Notes: generated by a model not told the origin, from the sequence alone. Shown: positions 1 to 8,720, numbered from the stretch's first letter. The stretch is DNA of 41,872 bases from an uncultured Clostridia bacterium (GCA_944387505.1 CALXFG010000017.1:1-41872); one strand, 5' to 3'. Translations and numbers: made by a program.

Positions 1-1334
1 TCTAATATTTCAACCTCTTCTAAACTTTCGTTATATCGATAATCAATATATTCTTTTAGATGTACTTTTTTACTTAAGTCAGGATGTAATAAGGTTTGCC
101 TTTCACTAATGGCAATTGACCAAGGAAATGTACCACTGTTTAAAGCATCTTCTCTAAAGAACCATGGATAGCCTCCAAAAATTTCATCAGCGCATTCGCC
201 TGTTAGAGCAACCGTTTGCTCTGGTTTTACATTCTTACAGAATAATAATAAAGAAGAATCAATATCAGCCATCCCAGGCATATCTCTTGCAATCATACTA
301 TCATATAAATAAGAGGCAAGTTCTGGGGTGTCAATGACAATATTATGATGTTTGGTATGCAAATTTTTACACATTAAATCTATATAATAATTATCTGAAT
401 TTGGCTGAAAATCGTTTTTAACAAAGTTTTTATCATTATCTACATAATCAATCGAATAGGTATCTAGAAGTGGCAAATTTTCTTTTTCGTAGAAATCAGC
501 AGCAAATTTTGTAATAATACTAGAATCTAAACCACCAGATAAGAACGTACATAAAGGAACATCTGAAACCAATTGACGTTCAATTGCATCTTTTAATAAG
601 TAACGAACGTTATTACAAGTTTGTGCTAGATTATCCGTATGTTGTTCTGAATGTAATTTCCAATATCGTTTGACTTTTAAACCATATTCATTAAACACAG
701 CAAAATGAGCAGGTTTCAGTTCATAAATATTTTTAAAAATGGTTGTACCAGGTGTATGGCTAGGACCAATGCCTAATAATTCAGATATACCTTGACTATC
801 TAAGATTTTTTCGATTCCAGGATATTGAAATATCGCTTTTATTTCTGAACCAAATACTAAGGTGTTATGGAATACAGAATAAAATAATGGTTTGACACCA
901 AAATGATCTCTTGCCATAAATAGTTCTTTTTCTTTTGTATTCCAAATAGCAAAAGCAAAAATACCATTTAAGTGATGGACAATTTCTTTTCCAAAATGAA
1001 TATATCCTTTTAAAATGACTTCTGTATCACAATGTCCTTTAAATGTAAAACCCTGTTTGATTAAGATGTCTCTAAGTTCTTTTGTGTTATATATTTGTCC
1101 ATTATAGCAAATAATGTAATCTCCATAGGATGTATGTTCTATGATTGGTTGTTTTCCACCATCAGGATCAATCACGATTAATCGTTTATGTGCCAAATAG
1201 GCATTATCTGAAACAAAATAACCATCTTCATCAGGTCCTCTTTTCGATAATGTCTCATTCATATTTTCTAAAATTGTTTTAGAATTTTCATGTAATTTTT
1301 CTTTTATATTTACAAATCCAGTAAAACCACACAT
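1..1334 (-). CDS. asnB: Asparagine synthase (glutamine-hydrolysing), 3' end cut by window edge
   Basis: Makes asparagine from aspartate, ATP and glutamine-derived ammonia in the cytoplasm. Visible: the minus-strand frame opens with MCGFTGFV, placing the class II amidotransferase nucleophile Cys at residue 2 after removal of Met, followed by KRGPDEDG and LAHKRLIVIDPDGGKQP, the glutaminase-domain signature. The synthetase domain follows, with the ATP-binding SGGLDSS region near 510-540. The start is fixed by GGAGGTATAAAATAC directly before the ATG. About 445 codons lie in the window; family members usually have 550-630, so the C-terminus lies beyond the left edge. It is divergent from the DUF5662 gene. 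No T-box leader was seen upstream. Confidence 0.93.
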   Translation of the reverse strand, partial: MCGFTGFVNIKEKLHENSKTILENMNETLSKRGPDEDGYFVSDNAYLAHKRLIVIDPDGGKQPIIEHTSYGDYIICYNGQIYNTKELRDILIKQGFTFKGHCDTEVILKGYIHFGKEIVHHLNGIFAFAIWNTKEKELFMARDHFGVKPLFYSVFHNTLVFGSEIKAIFQYPGIEKILDSQGISELLGIGPSHTPGTTIFKNIYELKPAHFAVFNEYGLKVKRYWKLHSEQHTDNLAQTCNNVRYLLKDAIERQLVSDVPLCTFLSGGLDSSIITKFAADFYEKENLPLLDTYSIDYVDNDKNFVKNDFQPNSDNYYIDLMCKNLHTKHHNIVIDTPELASYLYDSMIARDMPGMADIDSSLLLFCKNVKPEQTVALTGECADEIFGGYPWFFREDALNSGTFPWSIAISERQTLLHPDLSKKVHLKEYIDYRYNESLEEVEIL

Positions 1335-1496
1335 GTATTTTATACCTCCAATCTATATATGATATGCAAAAAAACAAATAAAATTTATTGATTTTAGAAA
1401 AAAAGTATAGTAGACTTAACATAGAAAGGTAAATTGTCATATTAAGCAAGAAAAATGAATCAGATTTTACTACTAAGAAAGGACTGAATATGAAAA

Positions 1497-2054
1497 ATGA
1501 AACGTAAAATAAAATTTAAAAATGTAGTAAAACATTTTATATTAATTACCAAACATAAATGGGAAGTTTTTAAATTATGTTGTAGGCTTGGATTATTTTG
1601 GAGAGGACTTGTACATGATTTATCTAAATATTCTCCAACAGAATTTTTAGAAAGTGTACGATATTATGAAGGAAATCGTTCGCCAATTGTAAGTTGCAAA
1701 CAAGATAAAGGATATTCTGAATCATGGTTGCATCATAAAGGAAGAAATAAGCATCATAGTGAATATTGGGTAGATATGAATGCACCAGAAAAGACACCTA
1801 TTATGCCATATAAGTATACGGCTGAAATGATATGTGATAAATTAGCAGCAGGAATTACTTATCAAGGAAAAAATTGGAATAAAGAATATCCACTAACATA
1901 TTGGAAAAAAGAAAGAGAAAAATTATTAATTAATGAAAAATTAAAAGATATGTTAACAGATTTTTTTACACAAGTCAGTATTGAAGGAATAGATAAGGTA
2001 TTAACAAAGAAAAAAGTACAAGAATTGTACAAAAAATATTGTGGCAACAGTTGA
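1497..2054 (+). CDS. DUF5662 family protein
   Basis: A 185-aa soluble, basic protein of unknown function. Visible: conserved His-rich stretches, HKWEVFKLCCRLG, GLVHDLSKYSPTEF and WLHHKGRNKHHSEYW, which match my memory of the DUF5662 family. The His/Asp pattern (HDLSK, HHKGRNKHH) would suit metal binding of HD-like type, but that is inference. The AAAGGA at about 1479-1484 is better spaced for an ATG at 1490 that opens only a five-codon frame (stop at the sixth codon); the main ORF starts at 1497 inside it in another frame, so initiation at 1497 may be weak or coupled. The stop codon overlaps the -35 box of the rpmF promoter. Confidence 0.8.
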   Translation: MKRKIKFKNVVKHFILITKHKWEVFKLCCRLGLFWRGLVHDLSKYSPTEFLESVRYYEGNRSPIVSCKQDKGYSESWLHHKGRNKHHSEYWVDMNAPEKTPIMPYKYTAEMICDKLAAGITYQGKNWNKEYPLTYWKKEREKLLINEKLKDMLTDFFTQVSIEGIDKVLTKKKVQELYKKYCGNS

Positions 2055-2079
2055 CAAAAAATGAAAATACTTGTATAAT
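2051..2079 (+). promoter_or_regulatory. Promoter of rpmF
   Basis: Consensus TTGACA (2051-2056), 17-bp spacer, TATAAT (2074-2079), about 70 bases before the L32 start. The -35 box overlaps the stop of the upstream gene, so rpmF is transcribed separately. A perfect vegetative promoter suits a ribosomal protein gene. Confidence 0.85.
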
Positions 2080-2151
2080 CTTATAGTGACTAAAATATCG
2101 ATAAAAATAACAATAGATATATACATATATCTTAAGCAAGGAGGGATTTAG

Positions 2152-2343
2152 ATGGCACAACCAAAAAGAAGATGGTCTAAAGCAAGAACACATGCTAAAA
2201 GATCAACATGGAAAAAAGAACAACCAGCATATACAACTTGTCCACATTGTCATGAACCAGTAATGCCACATAGAGTATGCAAAAACTGCGGATATTATGA
2301 TGGAAAAGAAGTAATTGCTAAAAAAGAAAATAAAGATGCATAA
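2152..2343 (+). CDS. rpmF: 50S ribosomal protein L32 (bL32), zinc-binding form
   Basis: A structural protein of the large ribosomal subunit. Visible: 63 aa starting MAQPKRRWSKARTHAKRS, the usual L32 N-terminus, then CPHC and CKNC, the four-cysteine zinc ribbon of the C+ paralogue. Length is normal. The SD is AAGGAGGGATTTAG before the ATG. In many Firmicutes rpmF follows a DUF177 (YceD) gene; here it stands alone between its own promoter and terminator. Confidence 0.97.
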   Translation: MAQPKRRWSKARTHAKRSTWKKEQPAYTTCPHCHEPVMPHRVCKNCGYYDGKEVIAKKENKDA

Positions 2344-2352
2344 TGAAGGGGA

Positions 2353-2384
2353 AAGTAGTGCTTTATAGAAGTACTATTTTTTGT
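2353..2384 (+). terminator. Intrinsic terminator after rpmF
   Basis: An 11-bp stem (AAGTAGTGCTT with AAGTACTATTT, two G-U pairs) around a short loop, running into a T tract (2377-2382). Confidence 0.75.
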
Positions 2385-2412
2385 TATCTAGCAATGTATT
2401 TGGAGGTGTATG

Positions 2413-2991
2413 ATGCCAAAATCTACGTTTTATAATTTAAATGAAGAAAAAAGAGAAAAAATAAAAAAAGCGCTAAAAAATGAATTTACAAAACATACTT
2501 TTGAAAAAGCATCTATTAGTAATATGATAGAAGAAGCAAATATACCAAGAGGAAGTTTTTATCAGTATTTTGAAGATAAGGAAGATGCTTTAAAATATAT
2601 TATAGAAGATTTCTTAAATGATGAAAAAGAAAAAATTAAAGAGTTTCTAATACAAAATGAAGGAGATATATTTTTGACAACATTGGATTTATATTCTTAT
2701 TTTGTAGATAAAAATTATCACGAGAAAGAAGTAAAATTATTTCAAAATATTATTAACAAATTAAGAAATGAAAATGTCAATATCTATAAAAATATAAAGT
2801 TAAAAAAATTTGCAGATTTAAAAAATATGGATAAGGATAATTGTTATATAAATACAAGTTTATTATCCATCGAAAATGACGAAGATATAGAGTATATGTT
2901 AAGAATATTAACCTGTATTTTACGAGCAGAAATTATAGATGTTATGCATAAGAAAGTATCAAAGGAAAAACGGAAAAGAAGAATTAGCTAA
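2413..2991 (+). CDS. TetR/AcrR family transcriptional regulator, C-terminus apparently frameshifted
   Basis: A DNA-binding repressor-type protein of about 192 aa. Visible: the N-terminal helix-turn-helix (ISNMIEEANIPRGSFYQYFEDKEDAL, written with all its key residues SFYQYF and DKEDAL) followed by a helical ligand/dimer domain with no recognisable specificity. Start 2413 is preferred over 2410 because GGAGG at 2402-2406 is then six bases away instead of three. The last codons read KEKRKRRIS; dropping one A from the A-run at 2966-2970 gives ENGKEELAKQIEIL and a stop at 3029-3031, a far more typical C-terminus. The target is unknown; the next gene (DUF308) is a candidate only by position. Confidence 0.85.
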   Translation: MPKSTFYNLNEEKREKIKKALKNEFTKHTFEKASISNMIEEANIPRGSFYQYFEDKEDALKYIIEDFLNDEKEKIKEFLIQNEGDIFLTTLDLYSYFVDKNYHEKEVKLFQNIINKLRNENVNIYKNIKLKKFADLKNMDKDNCYINTSLLSIENDEDIEYMLRILTCILRAEIIDVMHKKVSKEKRKRRIS

Positions 2992-3067
2992 GCAAATAGA
3001 AATCTTAAAAAAAGGAATGACAAAATCATAGAAAAATTTAAAAAAATATGTACAATTCATTTTTTTA

Positions 3068-3076
3068 TGATATGAT
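3068..3076 (+). promoter_or_regulatory. Extended -10 box before the DUF308 gene
   Basis: TGATATGAT matches the TGn-TATNAT extended -10 form, 34 bases before the GTG start. The same box precedes several other genes in the window; no clear -35 is seen. Confidence 0.45.
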
Positions 3077-3109
3077 TATAAAAAAATACAAAAGAAAGAA
3101 GGGATAGGC

Positions 3110-3646
3110 GTGTTTGAGAATTTTCTAAAAAGAACAAGTTGGACAGATATTATCATATCTATGCTATTTGTTATATTAGGTGTATTGTTAATGATAAAAC
3201 CAGCTGAAATGATGTCTGTTATATATATACTTTTAGGTATGGTATTATTTATCATGGGATTTTTAAAGTTAGTAGATTATTTTACATCTAAAGATAAAGA
3301 AGATTATTTGTTAACATTTGCATTAGTAGCAACTGTGTTAGGTGTGATTGTTCTATGTTGTTCAGATGTGATTACAGGGATTTTTAGAGTAGTATTAGGG
3401 ATTTGGATAATTGCTTCAGGAATCAGGAATTTTCAAACATCTTTAGTATGGAAAGAAGTAAAATCAGGACTTTGGACTACAACTGTATTGTGTGCGTTAT
3501 TCATGATCATTGCAGGAATTGTGATATTAGTAAGTAGAACGTTAGCAATTAGAATTGTTGGAATTACGATTATTATTTATGCAGTGTTAGATATTATAGC
3601 AAGAACTATATTCTTGAAAAAAATACAAGATTATTTAGATAAATAG
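3110..3646 (+). CDS. DUF308 (HdeD-like) membrane protein
   Basis: A 178-aa integral membrane protein. Visible: about six hydrophobic helices in three pairs separated by short loops (ISMLFVILGVLLMIKP near residue 16, VIYILLGMVLFIMGF near 38, then further pairs to the C-terminus), the repeated layout of the DUF308/HdeD family linked to acid or envelope stress in Enterobacteria. Function in Firmicutes is not established. It starts with GTG behind AAGAAGGGAT. It lies downstream of the TetR-type gene but has a separate candidate promoter and its own terminator. Confidence 0.8.
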   Translation: MFENFLKRTSWTDIIISMLFVILGVLLMIKPAEMMSVIYILLGMVLFIMGFLKLVDYFTSKDKEDYLLTFALVATVLGVIVLCCSDVITGIFRVVLGIWIIASGIRNFQTSLVWKEVKSGLWTTTVLCALFMIIAGIVILVSRTLAIRIVGITIIIYAVLDIIARTIFLKKIQDYLDK

Positions 3647-3658
3647 AAACAAGAAATA

Positions 3659-3705
3659 AAAACCTAAAATATTAGACATATGTTTAATATTTTAGGTTTT
3701 TTTCT
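3659..3705 (+). terminator. Intrinsic terminator after the DUF308 gene
   Basis: A 16-bp perfect stem (AAAACCTAAAATATTA at 3659-3674, partner at 3685-3700) followed by T residues. It also insulates the copper operon from upstream transcription. Confidence 0.88.
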
Positions 3706-3725
3706 TGTGAAAGAAAAAATTTATC

Positions 3726-3754
3726 TTGACATATACCCTATGGGGGTATATAAT
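3726..3754 (+). promoter_or_regulatory. Copper-operon promoter with CsoR operator in the spacer
   Basis: TTGACA (3726-3731), 17-bp spacer, TATAAT (3749-3754). The spacer holds the palindrome TATACCC-TATGG-GGGTATA (3732-3750), matching the known CsoR operator form of a C-tract and G-tract inverted repeat flanked by TA steps. CsoR bound here would block RNA polymerase directly and be released by Cu(I). Confidence 0.9.
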
Positions 3755-3774
3755 ATTTTCGAGAGGTGAGGAAC

Positions 3775-4074
3775 ATGGAAAAAAATTGTTGTACTTCTAA
3801 GAAGAAAACATATAGAGATGAAGAAGAAAAAAAACAATTAATGAAAAGATTAAATATTATTGAAGGACAGATTAGAGGTATTAAGCAAATGATACAAGAT
3901 GATCGATATTGTGACGATGTTTTAACGCAGATGTTAGCTGTTAATAAAGCATTAGAAAGTTTAGAAAATGTCATTTTAGAAAAACATTTAGAAAGATGTA
4001 TCGCAAAACAAATAAAAGAAGGGAATACAGAAGTGACAGAAGAAATTATGAATTTATTCAAAAAAATGCGATAA
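3775..4074 (+). CDS. csoR: Copper-sensing repressor CsoR
   Basis: A DUF156 all-helical repressor that leaves DNA when Cu(I) binds. Visible: 99 aa from the ATG at 3775, with LMKRLNIIEGQIRGIKQMI (helix 1) and the metal ligands Cys46, His71 and Cys75. The 25- and 4-residue spacing is exactly that of the Cys-His-Cys site in Mycobacterium CsoR. ATG at 3775 is chosen over GTG at 3766 because AGAGG (3762-3766) is then eight bases away and the GTG overlaps the SD. A Cys-Cys pair at residues 5-6 is an extra feature. First gene of csoR-copZ-copA and very probably self-regulated through the palindrome upstream. Confidence 0.94.
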   Translation: MEKNCCTSKKKTYRDEEEKKQLMKRLNIIEGQIRGIKQMIQDDRYCDDVLTQMLAVNKALESLENVILEKHLERCIAKQIKEGNTEVTEEIMNLFKKMR

Positions 4075-4169
4075 AGAAGGAATTATGCAAAATGTTATTT
4101 TTACAGTTTTGCTAAAATATAATATATGATTTTAATAAAATATAGAAAAAGAAAGGGAAGGTGTCAAAT

Positions 4170-4379
4170 ATGAAAAAGGTTGAAATTAAAATTGAAGGAA
4201 TGCATTGCGAAGGGTGTTCAAAAAGATTAACAAAAGTATTAAGTAATGTAGAAGGGGTAAAAAATGCAGAAGTTAGTCTAGAAAACAAACTAGCAGACAT
4301 AGAATATGATGAAACAGTTGCAAAACTAGAAGACTTTTATGAAGCAATTGAAGATGCTGGATTTGAAGTTGTAAGATAA
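4170..4379 (+). CDS. copZ: Heavy-metal-associated domain copper chaperone
   Basis: A small cytoplasmic Cu(I) carrier thought to hand copper to the ATPase. Visible: 69 aa forming one HMA domain with GMHCEGC (metal ligands Cys13 and Cys16) and the usual VEGVKNAEVSLENKLADIEYD strand pattern (residues about 30-51). The ATG at 4170 follows GAAAGGGAAGG; the GTG at 4161 overlaps the SD and is rejected. It lies between csoR and copA, 45 bases before the copA start, so co-transcription is expected. Confidence 0.92.
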   Translation: MKKVEIKIEGMHCEGCSKRLTKVLSNVEGVKNAEVSLENKLADIEYDETVAKLEDFYEAIEDAGFEVVR

Positions 4380-4424
4380 GAAATCAGAAATATATGCAAA
4401 ATAATAAAGAAGGAGGAACATAGT

Positions 4425-6647
4425 TTGAAAAAAGTTCTGTTAAAAATAGATGGAATGACTTGTAGTGCTTGTTCTAATGGACTAGAAAAGTATTTGAATA
4501 AACAAGAAGGTATTAAACAAGCATCTGTCAATCTTGTTATGAATAATGCGAGTATTGAATATGATGAAAAATTACTAGATATTCCACAAATAGAAAAATT
4601 TGTTGAAAAAGCTGGATTTGAAAGCTTAGGAATTGACAAATTAGAAAAAGAAAAAAAGAAAGCATCAAATGAAAAATATAAATTGATTGGGTTAACCATC
4701 TTAGCCATTTTAATTTTATATATTTCTATGGGACAAATGGTAGGATTACCTATTTTTGGAATATTGAATATGCATTATCATCCAATTAACTTTTCCATTG
4801 TGCAATTTATTTTATCCATTATTGCTATATTTTTAGGAAAAGATATTATACGAAATGGATATAAAAATTTAGTGCATAAAACACCCAATATGGATACATT
4901 GGTTGGGTTAGGTGTTATCAGCAGTTTATTATATAGTATGTATAATACCTATCAAATCTTTATAGGAAATGAAGAAGCCGTTCATCATTTATATTATGAG
5001 TCTATTGTGATTATCCTCTTCTTTATCAAAATTGGAAAATATGTAGAAGGAAGAAACAAAGATAAAACGAAAGAAGCAATACAAGATTTAATGATGATCA
5101 CCCCGAACTTAGCTACCATAGAAAAAGATGGAAAGCAAAAACAAGTCACATTAGATGAGATTCAAAAAGGAGATACAGTGATTTGTAAACCAGGAGAAAA
5201 AATAGCAGTAGATGGTGAAATCTTGGAGGGAACAACACATATTGATGAATCCTTTATTACAGGAGAAAGTGTTCCAGTAAAGAAAACAATAGGAAATAAA
5301 GTCATTGCTGGAAGTATGAATTATGATGGTAGTATAAAATACAAGGCAGAAAAAATTGGAAAAGAATCAACTGTATCTGAAATTGTTAGAATGGTTGTAG
5401 AAGCAACTAACACAAAAGCACCAATTGCAAAAATTGCAGATACCATTAGTGGATATTTTGTTCCAGGTATTATCTTAATTGCTATTTTAGCAAGCGTTAT
5501 ATGGGCTATATTAGGAAAAGATATTGGATTTATCATTAATATCTTTATTACTGTATTGGTTGTAGCTTGTCCTTGTAGTTTAGGATTAGCAACTCCACTT
5601 GCCATTGTCATGGCTTCAGGCTTAGCAAGTAGAAAAGGAATATTAGTAAAATCAAGTGAAGCTCTAGAAAACGCACATAAAATAAAAACAATTGTATTTG
5701 ACAAAACAGGAACCTTAACAAAAGGACATTTAAGTATAGCACAAATATTTAACTATTCTAACTTAAAAGAAGATGAAATCATAGAAGTAGTAGCTAATAT
5801 AGAAAATCATTCAGAACATCCAATTGCAAGAGGAATTGTAAGATATGCAGAAGAAAGAAATATACTACTGGATTCTAAAAAAGTGACAGATTTTAAAAAT
5901 ATTTCTGGATTTGGAATACAAGCAAATTATAGTGGTGAAATGTATTTTATTGGAAATAAAAAATTAATGTTAGAAAACAATATCAACATTGATAAAACGA
6001 TAAAAGAAAATGAAATGAGTGATGATGAAATATTAGAAAATGATGGAAATAGTATCTTATTCGTAGCAAAGGAGAATACCTTAATTGCTTTAATTGGTGT
6101 AAAAGATATTATAAAAGAAAATGCCAAAGAAGTCATTGATAAGTTGAAAAAACAAAAAATATATACCGTAATGCTAACAGGCGATAATGAAAAAACAGCA
6201 AAAGCAATTGGAAAAGAAATTGGCGTAGAAGAAGTCATTGCAGGTGTTGTACCAAAACAAAAAGCAGAAGAAATTACAAAACTCAAAGAAAATGGATTAG
6301 TCATGATGTGCGGAGATGGTATTAATGACAGTATTAGTTTAGTAAAAGCTGATATTGGTGTTTCTGTTGGAAGTGGTACAGATATTGCTATGGATAGTAG
6401 TGATGTGGTTTTAATGAAAGACAACTTGGATAAAATCAATGACTTAATACAAATTAGTAAAAAAACAATGCGAATTATTAAGCAAAACCTATTTTGGGCA
6501 TTTTTCTATAATATTTGTATGATACCAATTGCAGCAGGTGTATTAATTCCATTCGGAATCACGATGAATCCTATGTTTGCAGCTTTTAGCATGACCATTA
6601 GTAGTGTGACAGTTACATTAAATAGTTTAAGATTAAAGAAAATATAA
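4425..6647 (+). CDS. copA: Copper-exporting P1B-type ATPase
   Basis: Pumps Cu(I) out of the cytoplasm at the expense of ATP. Visible in order in 740 aa: one N-terminal HMA domain (GMTCSAC, Cys13/Cys16), membrane helices, actuator motif TGES (279-282), the CPC ion-binding motif (382-384), the phosphorylation site DKTGT (Asp426), the SEHP nucleotide-binding motif (His465) and GDGIND (630-635), then two last helices with FYN and MTISS, the P1B-1 signature that assigns Cu(I). After GDGIND the usual APAL is SISL, a small variation. The start codon is TTG behind GGAGGAACATAG. Last gene of the copper operon. Confidence 0.95.
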   Translation: MKKVLLKIDGMTCSACSNGLEKYLNKQEGIKQASVNLVMNNASIEYDEKLLDIPQIEKFVEKAGFESLGIDKLEKEKKKASNEKYKLIGLTILAILILYISMGQMVGLPIFGILNMHYHPINFSIVQFILSIIAIFLGKDIIRNGYKNLVHKTPNMDTLVGLGVISSLLYSMYNTYQIFIGNEEAVHHLYYESIVIILFFIKIGKYVEGRNKDKTKEAIQDLMMITPNLATIEKDGKQKQVTLDEIQKGDTVICKPGEKIAVDGEILEGTTHIDESFITGESVPVKKTIGNKVIAGSMNYDGSIKYKAEKIGKESTVSEIVRMVVEATNTKAPIAKIADTISGYFVPGIILIAILASVIWAILGKDIGFIINIFITVLVVACPCSLGLATPLAIVMASGLASRKGILVKSSEALENAHKIKTIVFDKTGTLTKGHLSIAQIFNYSNLKEDEIIEVVANIENHSEHPIARGIVRYAEERNILLDSKKVTDFKNISGFGIQANYSGEMYFIGNKKLMLENNINIDKTIKENEMSDDEILENDGNSILFVAKENTLIALIGVKDIIKENAKEVIDKLKKQKIYTVMLTGDNEKTAKAIGKEIGVEEVIAGVVPKQKAEEITKLKENGLVMMCGDGINDSISLVKADIGVSVGSGTDIAMDSSDVVLMKDNLDKINDLIQISKKTMRIIKQNLFWAFFYNICMIPIAAGVLIPFGITMNPMFAAFSMTISSVTVTLNSLRLKKI

Positions 6648-6993
6648 GAAACTTAACATTGTTAGATATAAAAAATTCATATATAGTTAACTTAAAAGTG
6701 AAGTTTATGATAAAAGATAAGACCTCTTCTAAAAGAGGTCTTAAAACGTCTTAAAACGAAATAATGACATTTAATATATAAAATTAAATGTTAATGATAG
6801 TATATGTAAAAGATAAAGATTTATACGTAAAAAATAAATTTTATAAAATTCATAAAAAGAGGAAAAAAGAGAATATATTATGAAAAGTATAGAAATGTGC
6901 ATAAAACAGAAGAAAGAGGACATATAATTAGATTGCAGTATATATATGTTATTGATAAACTAAAAGTATATATGAAAATAGGGGGAATTAAAA
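6648..6993. other. Intergenic region with a hairpin
   Basis: A 10-bp perfect stem AAGACCTCTT-CTAA-AAGAGGTCTT (6719-6742) follows copA by about 70 bases. It lacks a T tract, so it may end or stabilise the copper transcript. The rest is AT-rich with no convincing gene; an ORF at 6897-7118 is out of frame with the next gene and has no SD. Confidence 0.5.
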
Positions 6994-7695
6994 ATGAAAA
7001 AAGCAATTATTGGAGTCATCATAGCTATTGTATTAGTCGCAGTAGTAGGTATTGGCATTTTAGTAGTAAAAGATTTAAAACAAGAGGATACTTTGAGACA
7101 AGAAATGTTAGAATTTGAAAATCTAACACGTGCAGAAAATATTGACTTTGACAAAATAGACCAAAAAATAAGAGAAATAAAAACCACAGGAGATTATGGT
7201 GTTTTAGAAAAAGCAATGAAAGATTATTTGGCAGATGTTGTTAATGCTACAGTTAGTATTGCAGATATATTAAATGATGAAAGAATTGTAAATGCATTAA
7301 CACCTGAAAATTATGTAGAAGATGGACCAGATTTTGTTCAAACGAAACAATTTTTAGAAGAAGCAAAAGAAAAGATGGAACAATATAAAACAGAAGTATT
7401 AAAACTATTATCAAATGAAGGAGCTATGTCATACATAGAAAATAAAAATTTAGATGACTATTATATAGACTTGTATAAAGAAATTGCCTTATCAGAAGAT
7501 ACAGCAATAGAAGAAGATAATGCAGAATTAGAGGCATCTTTAGATGAAGCAATGAGTGTCATCGATACGGAATCACAAGTCATTAACTTCCTTGCAGAAA
7601 ATAAATCTGGCTGGGAAATTCAAGGCGAAAACATTGTATTTAATAGTGAAGAATTACAAAATCAATATGATGAATTGGTTAGTCAAATACAGTAA
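6994..7695 (+). CDS. Membrane-anchored hypothetical protein
   Basis: Not recognised. Visible: 233 aa with a short N-terminus (MKKAI), one hydrophobic segment at about 5-26 (IGVIIAIVLVAVVGIGILVV) without an obvious signal-peptidase site, then an acidic helical domain of about 200 residues. This suggests a protein fixed by an N-terminal helix with its body outside the membrane. The SD is AGGGGGA before the ATG. It follows the copper operon by more than 300 bases and is not clearly linked to it. The region 100-190 is rich in Glu and may form coiled helices. Confidence 0.75.
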   Translation: MKKAIIGVIIAIVLVAVVGIGILVVKDLKQEDTLRQEMLEFENLTRAENIDFDKIDQKIREIKTTGDYGVLEKAMKDYLADVVNATVSIADILNDERIVNALTPENYVEDGPDFVQTKQFLEEAKEKMEQYKTEVLKLLSNEGAMSYIENKNLDDYYIDLYKEIALSEDTAIEEDNAELEASLDEAMSVIDTESQVINFLAENKSGWEIQGENIVFNSEELQNQYDELVSQIQ

Positions 7696-7767
7696 TGTAT
7701 AAATTTCATTTATAATTTTGATATGATTGTTCATAATAAAACTAGATAAATGAAAAAGGAGAAAATT

Positions 7768-8322
7768 ATGACAGAAAAAGAAAAAAGAAATAAAGGAGAA
7801 TTATATAATTTAGCTAATAGTGAGGAACTAATGTTAGAAATTAGAAAATGCAAAAAAATGTGTTATGAATATAATCACATAAGTCCAGATAAAATGGAAG
7901 AAAGAAAAGAATTTATCAAGAAAATATTGGGGAGTACAGGAGAAAATTTACAAGTAGAATCCAATTTTTATTGTGATTATGGATATAACACACATGTGGG
8001 AGAAAATTTCTATGTCAACCATAATTGTGTAATATTGGATGTAGCAAAAGTAGAATTTGGAGATAATGTATTTATTGGACCAAATTGTGGCTTTTATACT
8101 GCAGGACATCCGTTAGAAGTAGAAACAAGAAATCAAGGACTAGAATTTGGAAAACCAATCAAAGTAGGAAACAATGTATGGATTGGTGGAAATGTTGTTG
8201 TATTACCAGGTGTGACAATAGGAGACAATGTAACAATAGGAGCAGGAAGTGTTGTCACAAAAGACATTCCATCAAATACAGTAGCACATGGAAATCCATG
8301 TAGAGTGGTTAAGAATATATAA
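7768..8322 (+). CDS. Sugar O-acetyltransferase (maltose/galactoside type), left-handed beta-helix
   Basis: Transfers acetyl from acetyl-CoA to a sugar hydroxyl. Visible: 184 aa with the N-terminal Mac domain (GELYNLANSEELMLEIRKCK), then hexapeptide repeats (FGDNVFIGPN, VGNNVWIGGN, VLPGVTIGDN, TIGAGSVVTKDIPSN) ending in VAHGNPCRVV, with the conserved catalytic His at residue 114 (TAGHPLE). Length fits the Maa/LacA family. The ATG at 7768 is chosen because AAAAGGAG lies just before it; an upstream in-frame ATG at 7750 would put the SD inside the gene. Natural substrate unknown. Confidence 0.9.
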   Translation: MTEKEKRNKGELYNLANSEELMLEIRKCKKMCYEYNHISPDKMEERKEFIKKILGSTGENLQVESNFYCDYGYNTHVGENFYVNHNCVILDVAKVEFGDNVFIGPNCGFYTAGHPLEVETRNQGLEFGKPIKVGNNVWIGGNVVVLPGVTIGDNVTIGAGSVVTKDIPSNTVAHGNPCRVVKNI

Positions 8323-8615
8323 TTCATAAATGTGAAAACGAAGAAGCAGTATTATATGGAGACTTTTTAAACTTTCCTGAAAGTCATATGGATATATGGG
8401 AAAAGTATTATAAAAACAAATATAAGGTCGATTTTGATTATTATCCAAGAGGAAGAGTAGTATATAATACAAAAGAGGATTGTTATTATATTTACCATGA
8501 TAAATGTATAAAAGATTTAGAAGAAATTTTAAAATATTATCAAAATACAAATTATAAAAATTGTACAGATTTTCATTATCAATGTCATAATTGTAATAAA
8601 CAATATTATTTTTAA
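8313..8615 (+). pseudogene. Gene remnant without a proper start
   Basis: Not recognised. An open frame runs from 8313, overlapping the end of the acetyltransferase gene, with coherent protein-like sequence from IHKCENEEAVLYGDFLNFPE through SHMDIWEKYYKNKYKVDF to a C-terminal cysteine pair (CHNC). The first ATG (8388) comes after this stretch and has no SD, so the original N-terminus appears lost. Alternatively the gene uses an ATT or ATA start. A C-x2-C near the end suggests a small metal-binding domain. Confidence 0.45.
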
Positions 8616-8688
8616 TATATTTTTAAATTATAGAGTTTTAGAACTACAAATGTAAAATAAAAGTAACGTGTTATATTAAAATAGGAAT

Positions 8689-8720
8689 AAAATCACTGAA
8701 TTTCTCAGTGATTTTGTTTT
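8689..8720 (+). terminator. Intrinsic terminator
   Basis: AAAATCACTGA (8689-8699) pairs with TCAGTGATTTT (8705-8715) around a five-base loop, followed by GTTTT. Ends transcription from the acetyltransferase/remnant region. Confidence 0.8.

Noticed and set aside
1335-1496. T-box leader for asnB
   Set aside because: No specifier or antiterminator sequence (AGGGUGGNACCGCG) found in the divergent region.
4112-4300. Minus-strand ORFs over the copper genes
   Set aside because: Hydrophobic shadows of AT-rich lysine/glutamate codons, no SD, and opposite to confirmed operon genes.
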